A stretch of DNA of 64,000 nucleotides from Pelecanus crispus (Eukaryota; Chordata; Aves; Pelecaniformes; Pelecanidae), in the NCBI RefSeq assembly GCF_030463565.1, contig NC_134675.1, forward strand, positions 12,917,862 to 12,981,861, read 5' to 3'. Numbering within the stretch: the first letter of the stretch is position 1; each line of letters starts with the position of its first letter. Of this stretch, positions 24,637-36,600 are shown in pieces. The notes beneath the pieces were generated by a model. That model did not search any database and was not told the DNA's origin. It saw nothing but the letters and a program-made list of their open reading frames with translations. A program made the translations under genes and the position numbers.

Positions 24637-27266
24637 ACCCTGAACTTGTTCAAGACTTGCTGCTCCAGCTGGATGCACATAAGTGTATGGGGCCTGACTG
24701 GATTCATCCCAGGGTACTGAAATCACTGGCCGATGTTATCGCGGGACCTCTCTCCATTATTTTTCAACGGTTGCGGGAGTCTGGAGAGGTCCCAGTCAAC
24801 TGGAAGCTGGCAAATGTTGTCCCAGTTTTCAAGAAGGGAAAGAAGGAAGACCCTGGTAATTACAGGCCTGTCAGTCTCACTACAGTGCCTCGTAAAATTA
24901 TGGAGAAGGTTATTCTGGGAGTTATTGAGAAACACTTGAGAGACAATGCAGTCATTGGTCGTAGCCAACACGGGTTCACGAGGGAAAAGTCCTGCTTAAC
25001 CAACTTAATTTCCTTTTATGACAACAACACCCATCTAGTTGACCAATGGAAGCCAGTAGGTGTGGTGGTTTTGGATTATAGCAAAGCTTTTGATACTGTC
25101 TCTCACAGTATCCTTCTGGACAAAATGTCCAGCACACAGCTAGACAAGTCCATAATACGTTGGGTGAGCAACTGGCTGACAGGTTGGGCTCAAAGAGTTA
25201 TAGTAAATGGGGTTACATCAGGCTGGCGGCCAGTCACCAGTGGGGTTCCCCAGGGCTCAATTTTAGGGCCAGTGCTCTTTAATGTTTTTATAAATGATCT
25301 GGACGCAGGAATCGAATGTACATTAAGTAAGTTTGCTAATGATACTAAACTAGGAGGAGCTGTGGACTCCCTCGAGGGTAGAGAGGCCTTACAGAGAGAT
25401 CTGGATAGACTAGGGAGCTGGGCAATCACCAACCATATGAAATTTAACAAGAGCAAGTGCTGGATGGGGTAATCCTGGTTGTATGTGCAAACTGGGGGAT
25501 GAGAGGCTGGAGAGCAGCCCCGTGGAAAGAGATCTGGGGGTTTGGGTTGATGGCAAGTTGAACATGAGTCAACAGTGTGCCTTGGCAGCCAAAAGGGCCA
25601 ACCGTGTCCTGGGGTGCATCAAGCACAGCATAGACAGTCAGTCAAGGGAGGTGATTGTCCCACTCTACACTGCACTGGTGTGGCCCCACCTTGAGTACTG
25701 TGTGCGGTTTTGGGCGCCTTAATATAAGAAGGACATCTGTGGAGTGATTGCTGGAGGTGACTTAGACATCAGACTTAGATTTACGATTACAAGAAAGGCA
25801 CAGCATTGAAGAAGCTTTCTGGATGGAATGCAGCTGGATGCAAGGAATCTATCCCACAGGAAGTTCCTAAGCCTGTAATCTTGGATGTTGCAACCCAGGG
25901 GAGCCTGGTGTGCTGATTCTGAGAGGAGCTGCCCAGGGGGTGGAGTGGTGTGGAGACATCACGGCCAAGCCCTGTGATAAGGGAACTCGGAGGGGCATCA
26001 TGGCCCTGATAAGCTGCATAAGTGATACCCTGAGTCAGCAAACTATCATGATGTTGACGAAAATGCTGTCCTTTAGTAAACTTTACTCATTATAATATCA
26101 TTATAATACTAGAACACACTCCCATCCCAAAACCCACCCGCCTCCAAGGTAAGACCCCCCCTCACTGAGCCTGCGCTCTGAATTTTTCCGAGCCTGTACC
26201 TTTAAAACGAAGTGAGAAAGTTTTACACCAATCGTAGCAAAAGTATGTATGACTAGAGTCCCTCAAGCTCCACCTAATGTGTAAAAATACTATAAATTGG
26301 CCTAAGAGAGAGGAGATGTTAGGGAAGATACCATTGTGTACTACTCTGACCTCTGGGATCAGTCGACGGGCTGAGCCTCTCTCCCCCCCCCATCGGGACG
26401 CCTTTGGGTAAGAATCTAACACTTGGTTATACCAAGTGCCTCCCCGGGAAACTTAGAAACCTCTATAGAGTCACTTTTATGTCTTTTGATGCATCTGTGT
26501 TATTCTAAACTTTGGCATTTGTATGTGCCTTGCAGTCAGTGAATTTATCACCGGTAATCCAAAGAACCTGTGTGTCTGTTGCTTTAATAAATTGCTTTGA
26601 TTTATTGGTCTAGCGTGATAGTGGTCATTGAACGCGACCAGACACTTTAAGTGTGGCCGTGATAGTTCATGCAGCACGACTAGACGAAAGGTGCCTACGT
26701 TATTTGTGAATCCGTAATCATGATAGTTCAGTGCACTGAATGCGACCGGACTTATAACGATAAATTGGGTACCTTCCAAAGCCTCTCTTGACGCAACAAC
26801 ATCAAACTATTAGAGTGTGTCTGGAGGAGGGCAACCGAGATGGTGAAAGGTCTCGAGGGCAAGACTTACAAGGAGTGGCTGAGGTCACTTGGTTTGTTCA
26901 GCTTGGAGAAGAGAAGGTTGAGGGGTGACCTCATTGCAGTCCTCAAGGTGGGCAGCAGAGGGGGAGGTGCTGATCTCCTCTCTCTGGTGACCCACGATAG
27001 GACACGTGGAAATGGAATGAAGCTGCGTCAGGGGAAGTTCAGACTGGACATTAGGAAAAGGTTCTTCACTGAGAGGGTGGTTGGTCACTGGAACAGGCTT
27101 CCCAGGGAAGTGGTCATGGCACCAAGCCTGTGAGAGTTCAAGGAGCATCTGGACGACACTCTTAGTTATATGGTTTAGTGTTAGGCAGTCCTGTGAGGAG
27201 CAGGGAGTTGGACTCGATGATCCTTATGGGTCCCTTCCAACTTGAGATATTCTGTGATTCTATGAA
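24637..27266 (+). mobile_element. CR1 LINE with dead RT, split by an LTR
   Basis: The RT reads from about 24657 ([20 protein letters not shown]) to 25472, with [23 protein letters not shown] and [14 protein letters not shown]. The catalytic FADD box reads FAND (25332-25343), so one essential aspartate is lost. A small deletion near 25470 shifts the frame. After the LTR at 25738-26798 the CR1 resumes ([20 protein letters not shown]) and ends with the ATTCTATG tail near 27260. It is a different, older subfamily from the CR1 at 29141. Confidence 0.9.
25738..26798 (+). mobile_element. Solo LTR, TGTGGAGT family (1061 bp)
   Basis: Runs from TGTGGAGTGATTGC to GACGCAACA, with a perfect 5-bp target duplication ACATC (25733-25737 and 26799-26803). 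CR1 sequence reads on across it. It has a TATA-like TATAAATT (about 26291) and an AATAAA signal (about 26586), in that order on the plus strand. No internal sequence remains. Confidence 0.92.
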
Positions 27267-29140
27267 TACAAATATGTGGAAACCCCCCTGCTGAGATATC
27301 TTCTCTATTACTTTCACATCCCATTCAAGGTACAATATAACTAAAAAGCAGGTAAGCTAACTGCATAGCTGGATGAGATAAGCATACATTTGCACCTTGT
27401 ATTTTCCTACCTTTCTACTCTAATTAACCATCTTCCATTCTCCACAGAAATCACATGAATAAATTTTACACAGTTCAAAGTTATAGTTCCCTAAGCAGCT
27501 ATAGTGTGACGACTCCATTCATATATACCAAGGTGTTAACAGCATACACAGCAATGCAAATACTACCAATGTGGAAGATGGCCAAGCTACAGCTATGCAG
27601 GACCCATAATTTTCCATATCCTGACCACTGACTGTTTAAGTAAGCTTATTCTCTTCCATCTGGAACTGCCCAGCTCTGAATCACAGCAATTACAGCAATT
27701 CATACCACTTCAGTACTAGGTGGGGAGGATCATCATTACTTTTTCTCTACTGCAAAGGAAACAGCTAACATTTCCCAAATTGGGTGTCTGAATCTACTTC
27801 CCAGTACATTTGCAGTGATTTTTCAAGTTGTCAAACTATAGTACCAGGCAAAATCAGTGAGGACCCTGGGGGACTGCATAGGGCATACCCAGACTTTTTG
27901 CAAAAATCTTACTGATTTACATACCTGACATGGATTTCAGAGTTTGTGCAAATGCTCAGGTGAGCTAATGCCCACTGAAAGTCCACTGATATTTGACCCT
28001 GTTTTGGATTAGTCCACAGGGATGAAACTTTAAGCAATCGAGTATGGAAGTTTGATCCTATAATCACAGGAAGCTCATCTAACCTCAGGACTATGAATAC
28101 TGTAAATGAACCCTCATGAAATTTAGTGATACTGTGTTATACTATAAAACTATAGCATGGCACAGTAAAAATATGGCAACAAAGTTCAAATACAGAAACT
28201 ATATTTCAAATATACATATGCCATGATGTACTTCAAACCAATCTCATGCCAAGTTGGTTCATCTACTTCATGACTATGGACTTCTGCGGCACAGCAACGC
28301 ATCTTACAATTTAGGTAGAAGTTTTCCTACTATCTCATTCTGTTTTAATGTATCTGAATAAATAGTCTTTTTCTATGCAGTTGTAATTTAACTCTCAGTT
28401 CTCTCTTTTTAATCCTTCTACACCAAGTCAATTATAATTACTGTCCTTCCTTTATGAGCTTTTCCAAGAAACCCCGACATAGTTAACTTTTCTACATGCG
28501 TTTCTGGACATGTTCTGGACATATCTCTAGTTGTCTTCTGTCAGTTGACTCACTATCCAGCAATATACTCTTCACTTAATTTTGGAGCAGGGACTTTTTG
28601 ATACCATTTGCTGATGTCACACACTCACATTCAGGACATCACCACTGCTGTTGCAGTTGTTACAAGTACTCCTTTATGTTCCTGGAATGCCCAGGAGCCC
28701 TCAGCAGTTCCTTGATGAGTTGCTATACCCTTGCACTGATCTGCACAAACACAGAATAAGGTGCTCATGATCCCCTTACAGTAGACGGTAGGCAGATACA
28801 GATGATTCGGTTTTAAGAATTTTCTTTTTTTTAAGGATAAAATATGATCGTTACAAACTGATTTTCTGTTAAATTTTTAGTTTGCATAAACTCAACAAGT
28901 TGATGGAAGCGAGATGTAGATTGAGAATCACTGGAATGGCTTCCATCAACTCTGGATGGAAGTGAGATGTAGATTGAGAATTTGAAGCCAAGAGAAGAAT
29001 ATCCTTAAATCTGAGCATTACCTGCAAGTACACGAAGTGCATTTCAAACTAGTAATGCTGCGTCCAGTTTCAGCTTTGCAGAAATTTATTAGTCCTACTG
29101 CCACTAACATTAATGCATATCATCCTGTATGTTACCATCA
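27267..29140. other. Unique non-coding sequence
   Basis: AT-rich single-copy DNA. A short segment, GGAAG(C/T)GAGATGTAGATTGAGAA, occurs twice (about 28904 and 28959). Nothing else is recognised. Confidence 0.55.
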
Positions 29141-30636
29141 TCTCTCCATCATCTATCAGCAGTCCTGGTTAACAGGGGAGGTCCCTGATGACTGGAGGCT
29201 TGCCAATGTGACGCCCATCTACAAGAAGGGCCGGAAGGAGGACCCGGGGAACTACAGGCCTCTCAGCCTGACCTCGGTGCCGGGGAAGATTATGGAGAGG
29301 TTCATCTTGAGCAAACTCCACAGGCAAGTACAGGTCAACCAGGGGATCAGGCCCAGCCAGCATGGGTTCACAAAAGGCAGGTCCTGCTTGACCAACCTGA
29401 TCTCCTTCTATGACCTGGTGACCCGCCTGGTAGATGATGGAAAGGCTGTGGATGTCATCTACCTCGACTTTAGCAAAGCTTTTGACACCGTCTCGCATAA
29501 TATCCTCCTCGGGAAGCTGGCAGCTCACGGCTTGGACAGGCATACTCTTCGCTGGGTAAAGAACTGGTTGGGTGGCCGAGCCCAGAGAGTTGTGGTGCAT
29601 GGAGTTAAGTCCAGTTGGCAGCCGGTCACGAGCGGTGTTCCCCAGGGCTCTGTTTTAGGGCCAGCCTTGTTCAATATCTTTATCAATGATCTGGATGAGG
29701 GGATCGAGTGTGCCCTCAGTAAGTTTGCAGATGACACCAAACTGGGTGGGAGTGTCAATCTGCTCGAGGGTAGGATGGCCCTGCAGAGGGACCTGGACAG
29801 GCTGGATCGATGGGCCAAGGCCAACTGTATGAGGTTCAACAAGGCCAAGTGCTGGGTCCTGCACTTCGGTCACAACAACCCCATGCAACGCTACAGGCTT
29901 GGGGAGGAGTGGCTGGAAAGCTGCCTGGCCAAAAAGGACCTGGGGGTGTTGGTAGATAGCCGGCTGAACATGAGCCAGCAGTGTGCCCAGGTGGCCAAGA
30001 AGGCCAACAGCATCCTGGCTTGTATCAGGAATGCTGTGGCCAGCAGGAGCAGGGAGGTGATTGTCCCCCTGTACTCGGCGCTGGTGAGGCCGCACCTGGA
30101 ATACTGTGTCCAGTTTTGGGCCCCTCACTACAAGAAAGACATTGAGGTGCTGGAGCGTGTTCAGAGATGGGCAACAAGGCTGGTGAAGGGTCTGGAGAAC
30201 AAGTCTTATGAGGAGCGGCTGAGGGAACTGGGGTTATTTAGCCTGGAGAAGAGGAGGCTGAGGGGAGACCTTATCGCTCTCTACAACTACCTGAAAGGAG
30301 GTTGTAGTGAGGTGGGTGTTGGTCTCTTCTCCCAAGTAGCTAGCGATAGGACGAGAGGAAATGGGCTCAAGCTGCGCCAGGGGAGGTTTAGACTGGAAAT
30401 TAGGAAAAATTTCTTTACGGAAAGGGTGGTCAAGCATTGGAACAGGCTGCCCAGAGAGGTGGTGGAGTCACCATCCCTGGAAGTGTTCAAAAAATGGGTA
30501 GATGTGGCACTTCGGGATATGGTTTAGTCTAGTCTACCCTTGATTGGTTTAGGTGGGCTTGGTAGTGTAGGTTAATGGTTGGACTGGATGATCTTAAAGG
30601 TCTTTTCCAACCTAGACGATTCTATGATTCTATGAT
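29141..30636 (+). mobile_element. 5'-truncated CR1 LINE, well preserved
   Basis: Covers the RT domain from its early motifs to the stop, then a ~110-bp 3' UTR with GATCTTAAAGGTC and the ATTCTATG tail. The reading frame is open throughout. There is no poly(A) and no clear target duplication, both normal for CR1. Confidence 0.93.
29146..30527 (+). CDS. CR1 ORF2 fragment: reverse transcriptase domain
   Basis: About 460 codons of uninterrupted CR1 RT. Motifs in order: [31 protein letters not shown] (about 29461), [14 protein letters not shown] (about 29633), FADDTKLGG with both catalytic aspartates (29724-29735), then the C-terminal domain ending in DVALRDMV and TAG at 30525-30527. The endonuclease and the start of ORF2 are missing because of 5' truncation, so it has no native start codon; the upstream in-frame ATG lies in flanking DNA. 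CR1 RT copies LINE RNA at genomic target sites; this copy cannot do so alone. The open frame suggests recent insertion. Confidence 0.85.
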
Positions 30637-33600
30637 CATGACATCATTGCACAGCTCCTATTAACTCACTGTCCAGCTCCTCAGATCCTCATGTGATTTC
30701 TTAATGCCACTATGCAAGAGAAACTCACAGAGTTCCTAAATCTCACCTATGGATAACAGCTACTCCCATGCATCTGGACTGGGATTTCAAGGACTCACAA
30801 GTATAACAAAGGCAAAGCCACAGGATTCACCCATAGCCAGCTGTCATAAACAGCATGTCTCGGGGTGCCTACAGACATGGATACGTGACCCAACCTGTTC
30901 CCACAGAGATCACATCACTTGAAACCAGCCCAGCAACTGGAAAGGAGGATAAAGCTGTAAAACAGTTAATCAAAGCTGTATGTTTAAATGCCTACATACT
31001 AAAAATACAGCCTGTTTGCCTGGGCAACCAGACCGCTTCCCTAACAGAGTTGGACCTTAGTGGTTCAAAGAAACAGGAAGGGAAACAGAAAAATAATAGA
31101 AACACATGCTTTCTCCAGAGAAGGCCATTTCCTCAATATTTAATTCACAACTGAAAAAGAACATATGGTGTTACGCCAAATTCTGGGCGATGCAGCTGTA
31201 GCCAAGGACAGCCTCTCACTGTATTCACTGATAACAACTCTGTATAAATACATAAATACATAAGCTGGCACCTGCTCAAGAACACATTAGGCCAGAGCTC
31301 AGGACTTGGTTTTCTAAATGACAGATAACTGTCCCAAGTCTCATTTGTTATTTGGGGCTGGATCCCGCATCTCTCCTCAGAAAAAGAGGATGAGCATTCC
31401 CCAGTGTAAGGAGATGTCATATAACAATAAAACATCGTGCATATTTAAGAGAGATTTATTCAAATACTGTTGCATGTCTCAGCATGAAGCATCAGTTTAA
31501 TCTTTCACAGGGAGACAGTGTGTATGTGGAAACCCATACGAGGGGAGTATGTGATTTTATTACAAAATTCTGCAAACTGAGGCTTATACTATATTTTAAA
31601 ATTATAGATTAAAAATTCAGCCTTGTCAAATCATTAGCACTGCAGTCGAAGGAGACATCACTTCCCTTTAACTTTAAGGAGGCTTTTTCCAACAAGGCTG
31701 CCTGCTCGTCTCCATCTCCTCGCTGGTATTTATTGGTACAGCGGTAATGCTGAGTGCAGAGGAGATGGAGACGTGTGCCTCCGCCTAAGCACTCTGCACA
31801 TCAGGTGATGTGGCCCCAGCGTGAGGACTTTGCAATTGAAGTGCAAGTTGAGAGAGAAGGTGTAGGTAGAAAAAACAGGGCGATGATTACACCTGGGGAG
31901 CAAGCAGCGGTCACAGCCCATCAGCTGCCCACCTCCATCACGAAAGAGCCTGCAAGCGCTGTTTGAAAGATGAGATATATAGAAAGATCCCTGCTTTTCT
32001 GCACCTTCTGTTTGATTTGGACACAAAGATGCTCTGCTGTGGCTAAGCCCTTTTCCTTCGGGATGAGACCATGCCTTTGCTCGCCTGCACTGTTCAACCA
32101 TGCATCTGACCCAGCTGGTACACAAGCTGATGTGCACCCCAGGCACACCAAACCATTGCTACCTTTGCTCCACCTAGACAAGAGGATGCTTACTCCAACA
32201 GGACTGAAATACTGCCTGCAAAAAATACAGTGACAAACTCCCATCCACTTTAAAGCCAGCTGTGGACCAGAAGCTGGCCCTTTGTTCCTCAAAAAAGTCT
32301 GCTGAAATAAAAGAAAATAACAAAAAGAAAATAAAAACCAATTAACAATCCAAGTCTGGGATTTACTTAAAAAAAGCTGCCAATTTCAGGGAGTTAAAAG
32401 ACTTTGTCAATGAAGATTATTTTCTTGCTAGGGAAAGAAAACTAACTACAAAGACAGCTCCTCTGCTCCTGTATCTCCTCCCCATTCTTCATGCTCTCTT
32501 CCTTGTTTTTCTACCCCATTCTTGAAAAACTGGTAGATTTACTCACTGTCATCTGGCTGGGGCAGCCACAAGTTGCTCTTTTGTCTCAACGGTGAATTGA
32601 AGCAGAAACCTATTCAGTCCCAGGCTGCAGGGGAGCTGTGCTGTGAAATGCCATCTAAAACATGACAGATCACAGCGATAACCAAGATGCAAGGGCATGG
32701 AGGAACCCTTCCAACCTGCTGCTTGTGAGAGCTGCCCATTCTTTGTTTATTTATTGCTTGCAACCCTCTCCTATGATTATCTAGAAAACAGCTTTAAACC
32801 CCTAGTGCCTGCTGCCAACAGGCCAGGCAGAAAACTTTCAAGATACAGCCAAAACCTGCTCCTTCCATTAAACACAGACACGAGAATCGTCACCTCAGCA
32901 GATTTAGAGCCTTACCCACAGTCAGCTCACATCAAGGGGCTCTTAACGTCGCTGATTTGCATGAACTTTGTACCAAACCCACAGCCTGACATCACTGGGC
33001 CTCAGACCGCCCCCCCAGACCTCAAACATCATGGCCAAAGCAGGAGGGGGATGAGCTAAAAACTGCCCCTTTCCAGGAACGGGGAGCATCTCTGGAACCA
33101 GATTTCCCCCCTGCAAACCTGTGTGGGATTTATTCCTGGCTCTTTCCAACGTGCTCACTGATTCCTTCTGCAAGTTGGTACCAGCCATTTTACCCCTCTG
33201 TGTTTTGGTTCCTGTATTACGCTTTAATATTGGTCTCAAAGGAGTGCAATCAATGTAGCTAAGGAGAAGTACTGTTTTGTACCAGAAGTGAACTACCTAC
33301 AGAATAATCATTATGGGAAATTTTTCCTTTATGTATACTTCACATACACACTATTCACCTATGTAATTTAGCTCTAAGGGCTCCAGGCCACCTATCAAAT
33401 AAAAGGACAGAATCAGAGAATGCATTAATGCACTCCTGCAGCTAAGGTGAAATCCACCTTCCCATGTTCATAATACATCTCTAACTCCAGATAAATGAAC
33501 AATGCAAAGGATCTCTAGCACACAGCACTTTATTATCACTGCTTGAAGACTGAAGGGATCTTAACTGTAAAAAGGTATAGCTGTCATTTAAAAATTAAGC

Positions 33601-36600
33601 ATTCTACATTTTTTAGGATTTCCTGCCTTCTAACAAACTATGTGGTCATTCATGTGATGAGTTACAAAACTATGCTCAGAAATCATATTTCTAGTCACAG
33701 TGGCAAAACACAAGAGATATTAAACACGTTATTCATTTCAGCTGAACACACAAAGAAATTAAAACACACTTGTTTTAAATAGATTTTTCTAAGGATGCCA
33801 TTGGTAGCCTGATGATAACCTGTTATACAGTTGTAATGAATGCTTACATTTTAAGTTAGCATTATGCAACCGTTAGGACATTTTAACTGCAGATAAACAC
33901 CTAGTAACAAAAAAAAACCCCAGTCCTTTCACTAGATATTAAGTTTCAAATGTCAGTGAGCAAGTTTGTTTTGCAAGCAGGAACATATTTCAGTTTTCAG
34001 GATGACAGAGTCACTCATCTGAAAAAAACAGTTCCACTTGCTAAAATAAACTAACTGGTTTAAATGCAGAGCTAGGACAAACAGGAAGGACATTTTTTGT
34101 TAAATGTTTATCCTTGTACAATGTGCAATTGTTTTGGGTTCTGGATTTCTAACATTATCACCAAACCACAAAAATCACAGAAATATTTTATTTTCTATAT
34201 TAAAAACTCTCAAGATCACATCAGTTCTCATGCAAAACTCAGAAAAATCATTGAATCACTGTTGTGGAAACTCACACATTTAAACTGAATTTACCTGTGC
34301 TATGCTAGCTTGTGAATAAATACTATGAGGGTGTGCTAGTGAAATATTCAATGGGATAAGAAGCCACACAGGATTATCGTGAGCATCTGCTCAGAGAGCT
34401 GTGAAAGGACCATCGTATTTCTGCTTTGCAGCAGGTTAGCAAAGGCTACCCAGCAGAGCATTTGCTTTAAAAACAGTCTTAAGGGCTGGATAAACATGGA
34501 CAATTTAGGCACAGCCAAAAATGGTGCTTAGCTCAAAAGTATGCTTGGAGCTAGGATTAGTCATCTAAGCTCCTTATTCAATACTGGGCAAAAATTAGGT
34601 ACACAAAACCAGGATTCATAAGCACCAGCACAACGCCTCACCCTTACCAGCAGAGGAGGTGGAGAATGAGGGATGGATGTGATCCCATTACTCTCACTCA
34701 GGCAGGTAACAAACTCCCTGCTGCATAGAGATACAGTCAAGTCTTTACAAAAACCCCACAGGGAACCAGTCCTTTCAAATCCCCTTCCTCTTTCATCTAA
34801 AAGCCCTAGGGCTATGACTTCTGTACTAGCATGAGAGAAATTCAGGATCAAATCCCTGCTTTAAGGGAATCTGAACTCCACCCTTCCCCTGCCCTGTCTG
34901 CAAGGCATCCTGGGGTGCACGTGCCTCAGAGCTGAAACCCAGGTGCTGGGGGAGATGGATGACTTGACAACACCTGGGGTACCTCTGGGCTGGAAGTAAA
35001 TCATTTGCCAGAAGAGCCCACCTGAGGCTGAGGTTGCCATGACAAATGATCCTTTTATTAAATACCAGGGTAAATGGGCATACAAACTTGTAAACCTTAA
35101 TGGCATGGAACTAATGCAAACACTCAGACTGCTATTAATCATGCTTCCATTCCAAATAATTTAAAAATTATTGACTTGTTTTTGTTATTTTCTTTCAGAT
35201 ACTGGATATCTGATGAAAGGTGTTCAGCTGGCTGATTAACTGTCCCTTCGCTGGCATACCTGCAAGGATCCCACTAGCACAGGAAAGGAGAGGTACAGCA
35301 GCTATCTCAAAAGATATTTATGTGTACCTGTCAGCAGGCAGTAATGTTCCAGCTACACACCTGGAATATGTCCTCCCACCCTCCAGCAGCAGCACGGTAG
35401 TTAATGACTCAAAATTAGAGGATTTACAGCCCCTCCAAAAGGCTAAAACCTCACTCTCTTAGTTTCTTGTTTCCTTATCAACTGTGTCTGATCCCTAAGA
35501 TTCTGCTCAGTTTTGCTTTCTAAGGTATTTTATGGTCTGCAGTCTGGTGAGCTAATTGGATGCATTGTAAAAACACGTGTCCCATCAAATGTAAATGTCC
35601 TCCTGCTTACTGAATGTCACCTTGTTCCTGGACGCCGAGCAAAGGGCACCCAGAGCTTCTCACCTACCCTCCTCCCATTGTCCCCCACCCCTTTCTCATG
35701 ACTCTCATTCATTTGCTCTGGGACATAGACAGTCCTTGTCTTTTCAATCTGCCTTGATATATTAGTTCTTCTTGGAATGGACTAAACCTTTTGATTTTGT
35801 CTCAGGCTTCTCTTCCTGGTGAAAAAAAAAATCTTCTAAAGAGAGAAGGAAAGTTGGGAGTATCCTCCTGTGGATTCCTATGGCTCCTTGCATGCACAGG
35901 AACACCGCTGCCTTTATTCACTCAGCCCATCTTCACAGGCCGACTACATGAACCCCTCCATATTAGAGGAATTGCTAAATATCCACTGAAAAAAAAATCA
36001 GAGCTGGCAGAGCTGTATGCTGATCTTCTCTCACAGCCCAGGCGGAGCACATCCAAGCCCTGCTGCCTGCCTTTGCTCTGCCAACGCTCATACACCTGGA
36101 TGACTTGACTCACACACGGGGGCTGGTGTGCCCTCCTGTTAAAAGATTTGCCCCTCTGGAGAGTGGGTCTTTCTCAGTGCTACGTTCAGGTTGCTTAACT
36201 TCTCAGCACTTAGCAATAAGAAATGAATGTGCCGGTGTAGCAAGAGATCACAGACTTGTGGTGTTACTGATTGCCACCTATACTGTTCTTCCAGGAAGAC
36301 TTGTCACCTGAATGTCATAAAGTCAGAACTTGCCCTGCTGTCATTTGGGATAGCTTTCACCATATCAATAGCTCAAATGAGTACAGGACAGCTTCCCTAA
36401 ACCACCTCAGTGTGGGATCTACCCCTGTGGAGACAACATTTCTTCTGCTCTGGAGCTCTCGAACAAGGAATATGCAATTCTGGCCTTGAAGAATTGTCCT
36501 TCCTTTATGCCTTTATGCCCCTAAAGAAAACACAATGTTTTCTTCCCCCCAATCCCTGCCACCCTCCTGATCAAACTCTCCAATTAAACTGTTTGGCTCA

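Noticed and set aside
32697..33059. A 120-codon plus-strand frame as a small gene
   Set aside because: No Kozak context, homology, splice signals or codon bias was apparent; such frames are expected by chance in 9 kb of unique DNA.
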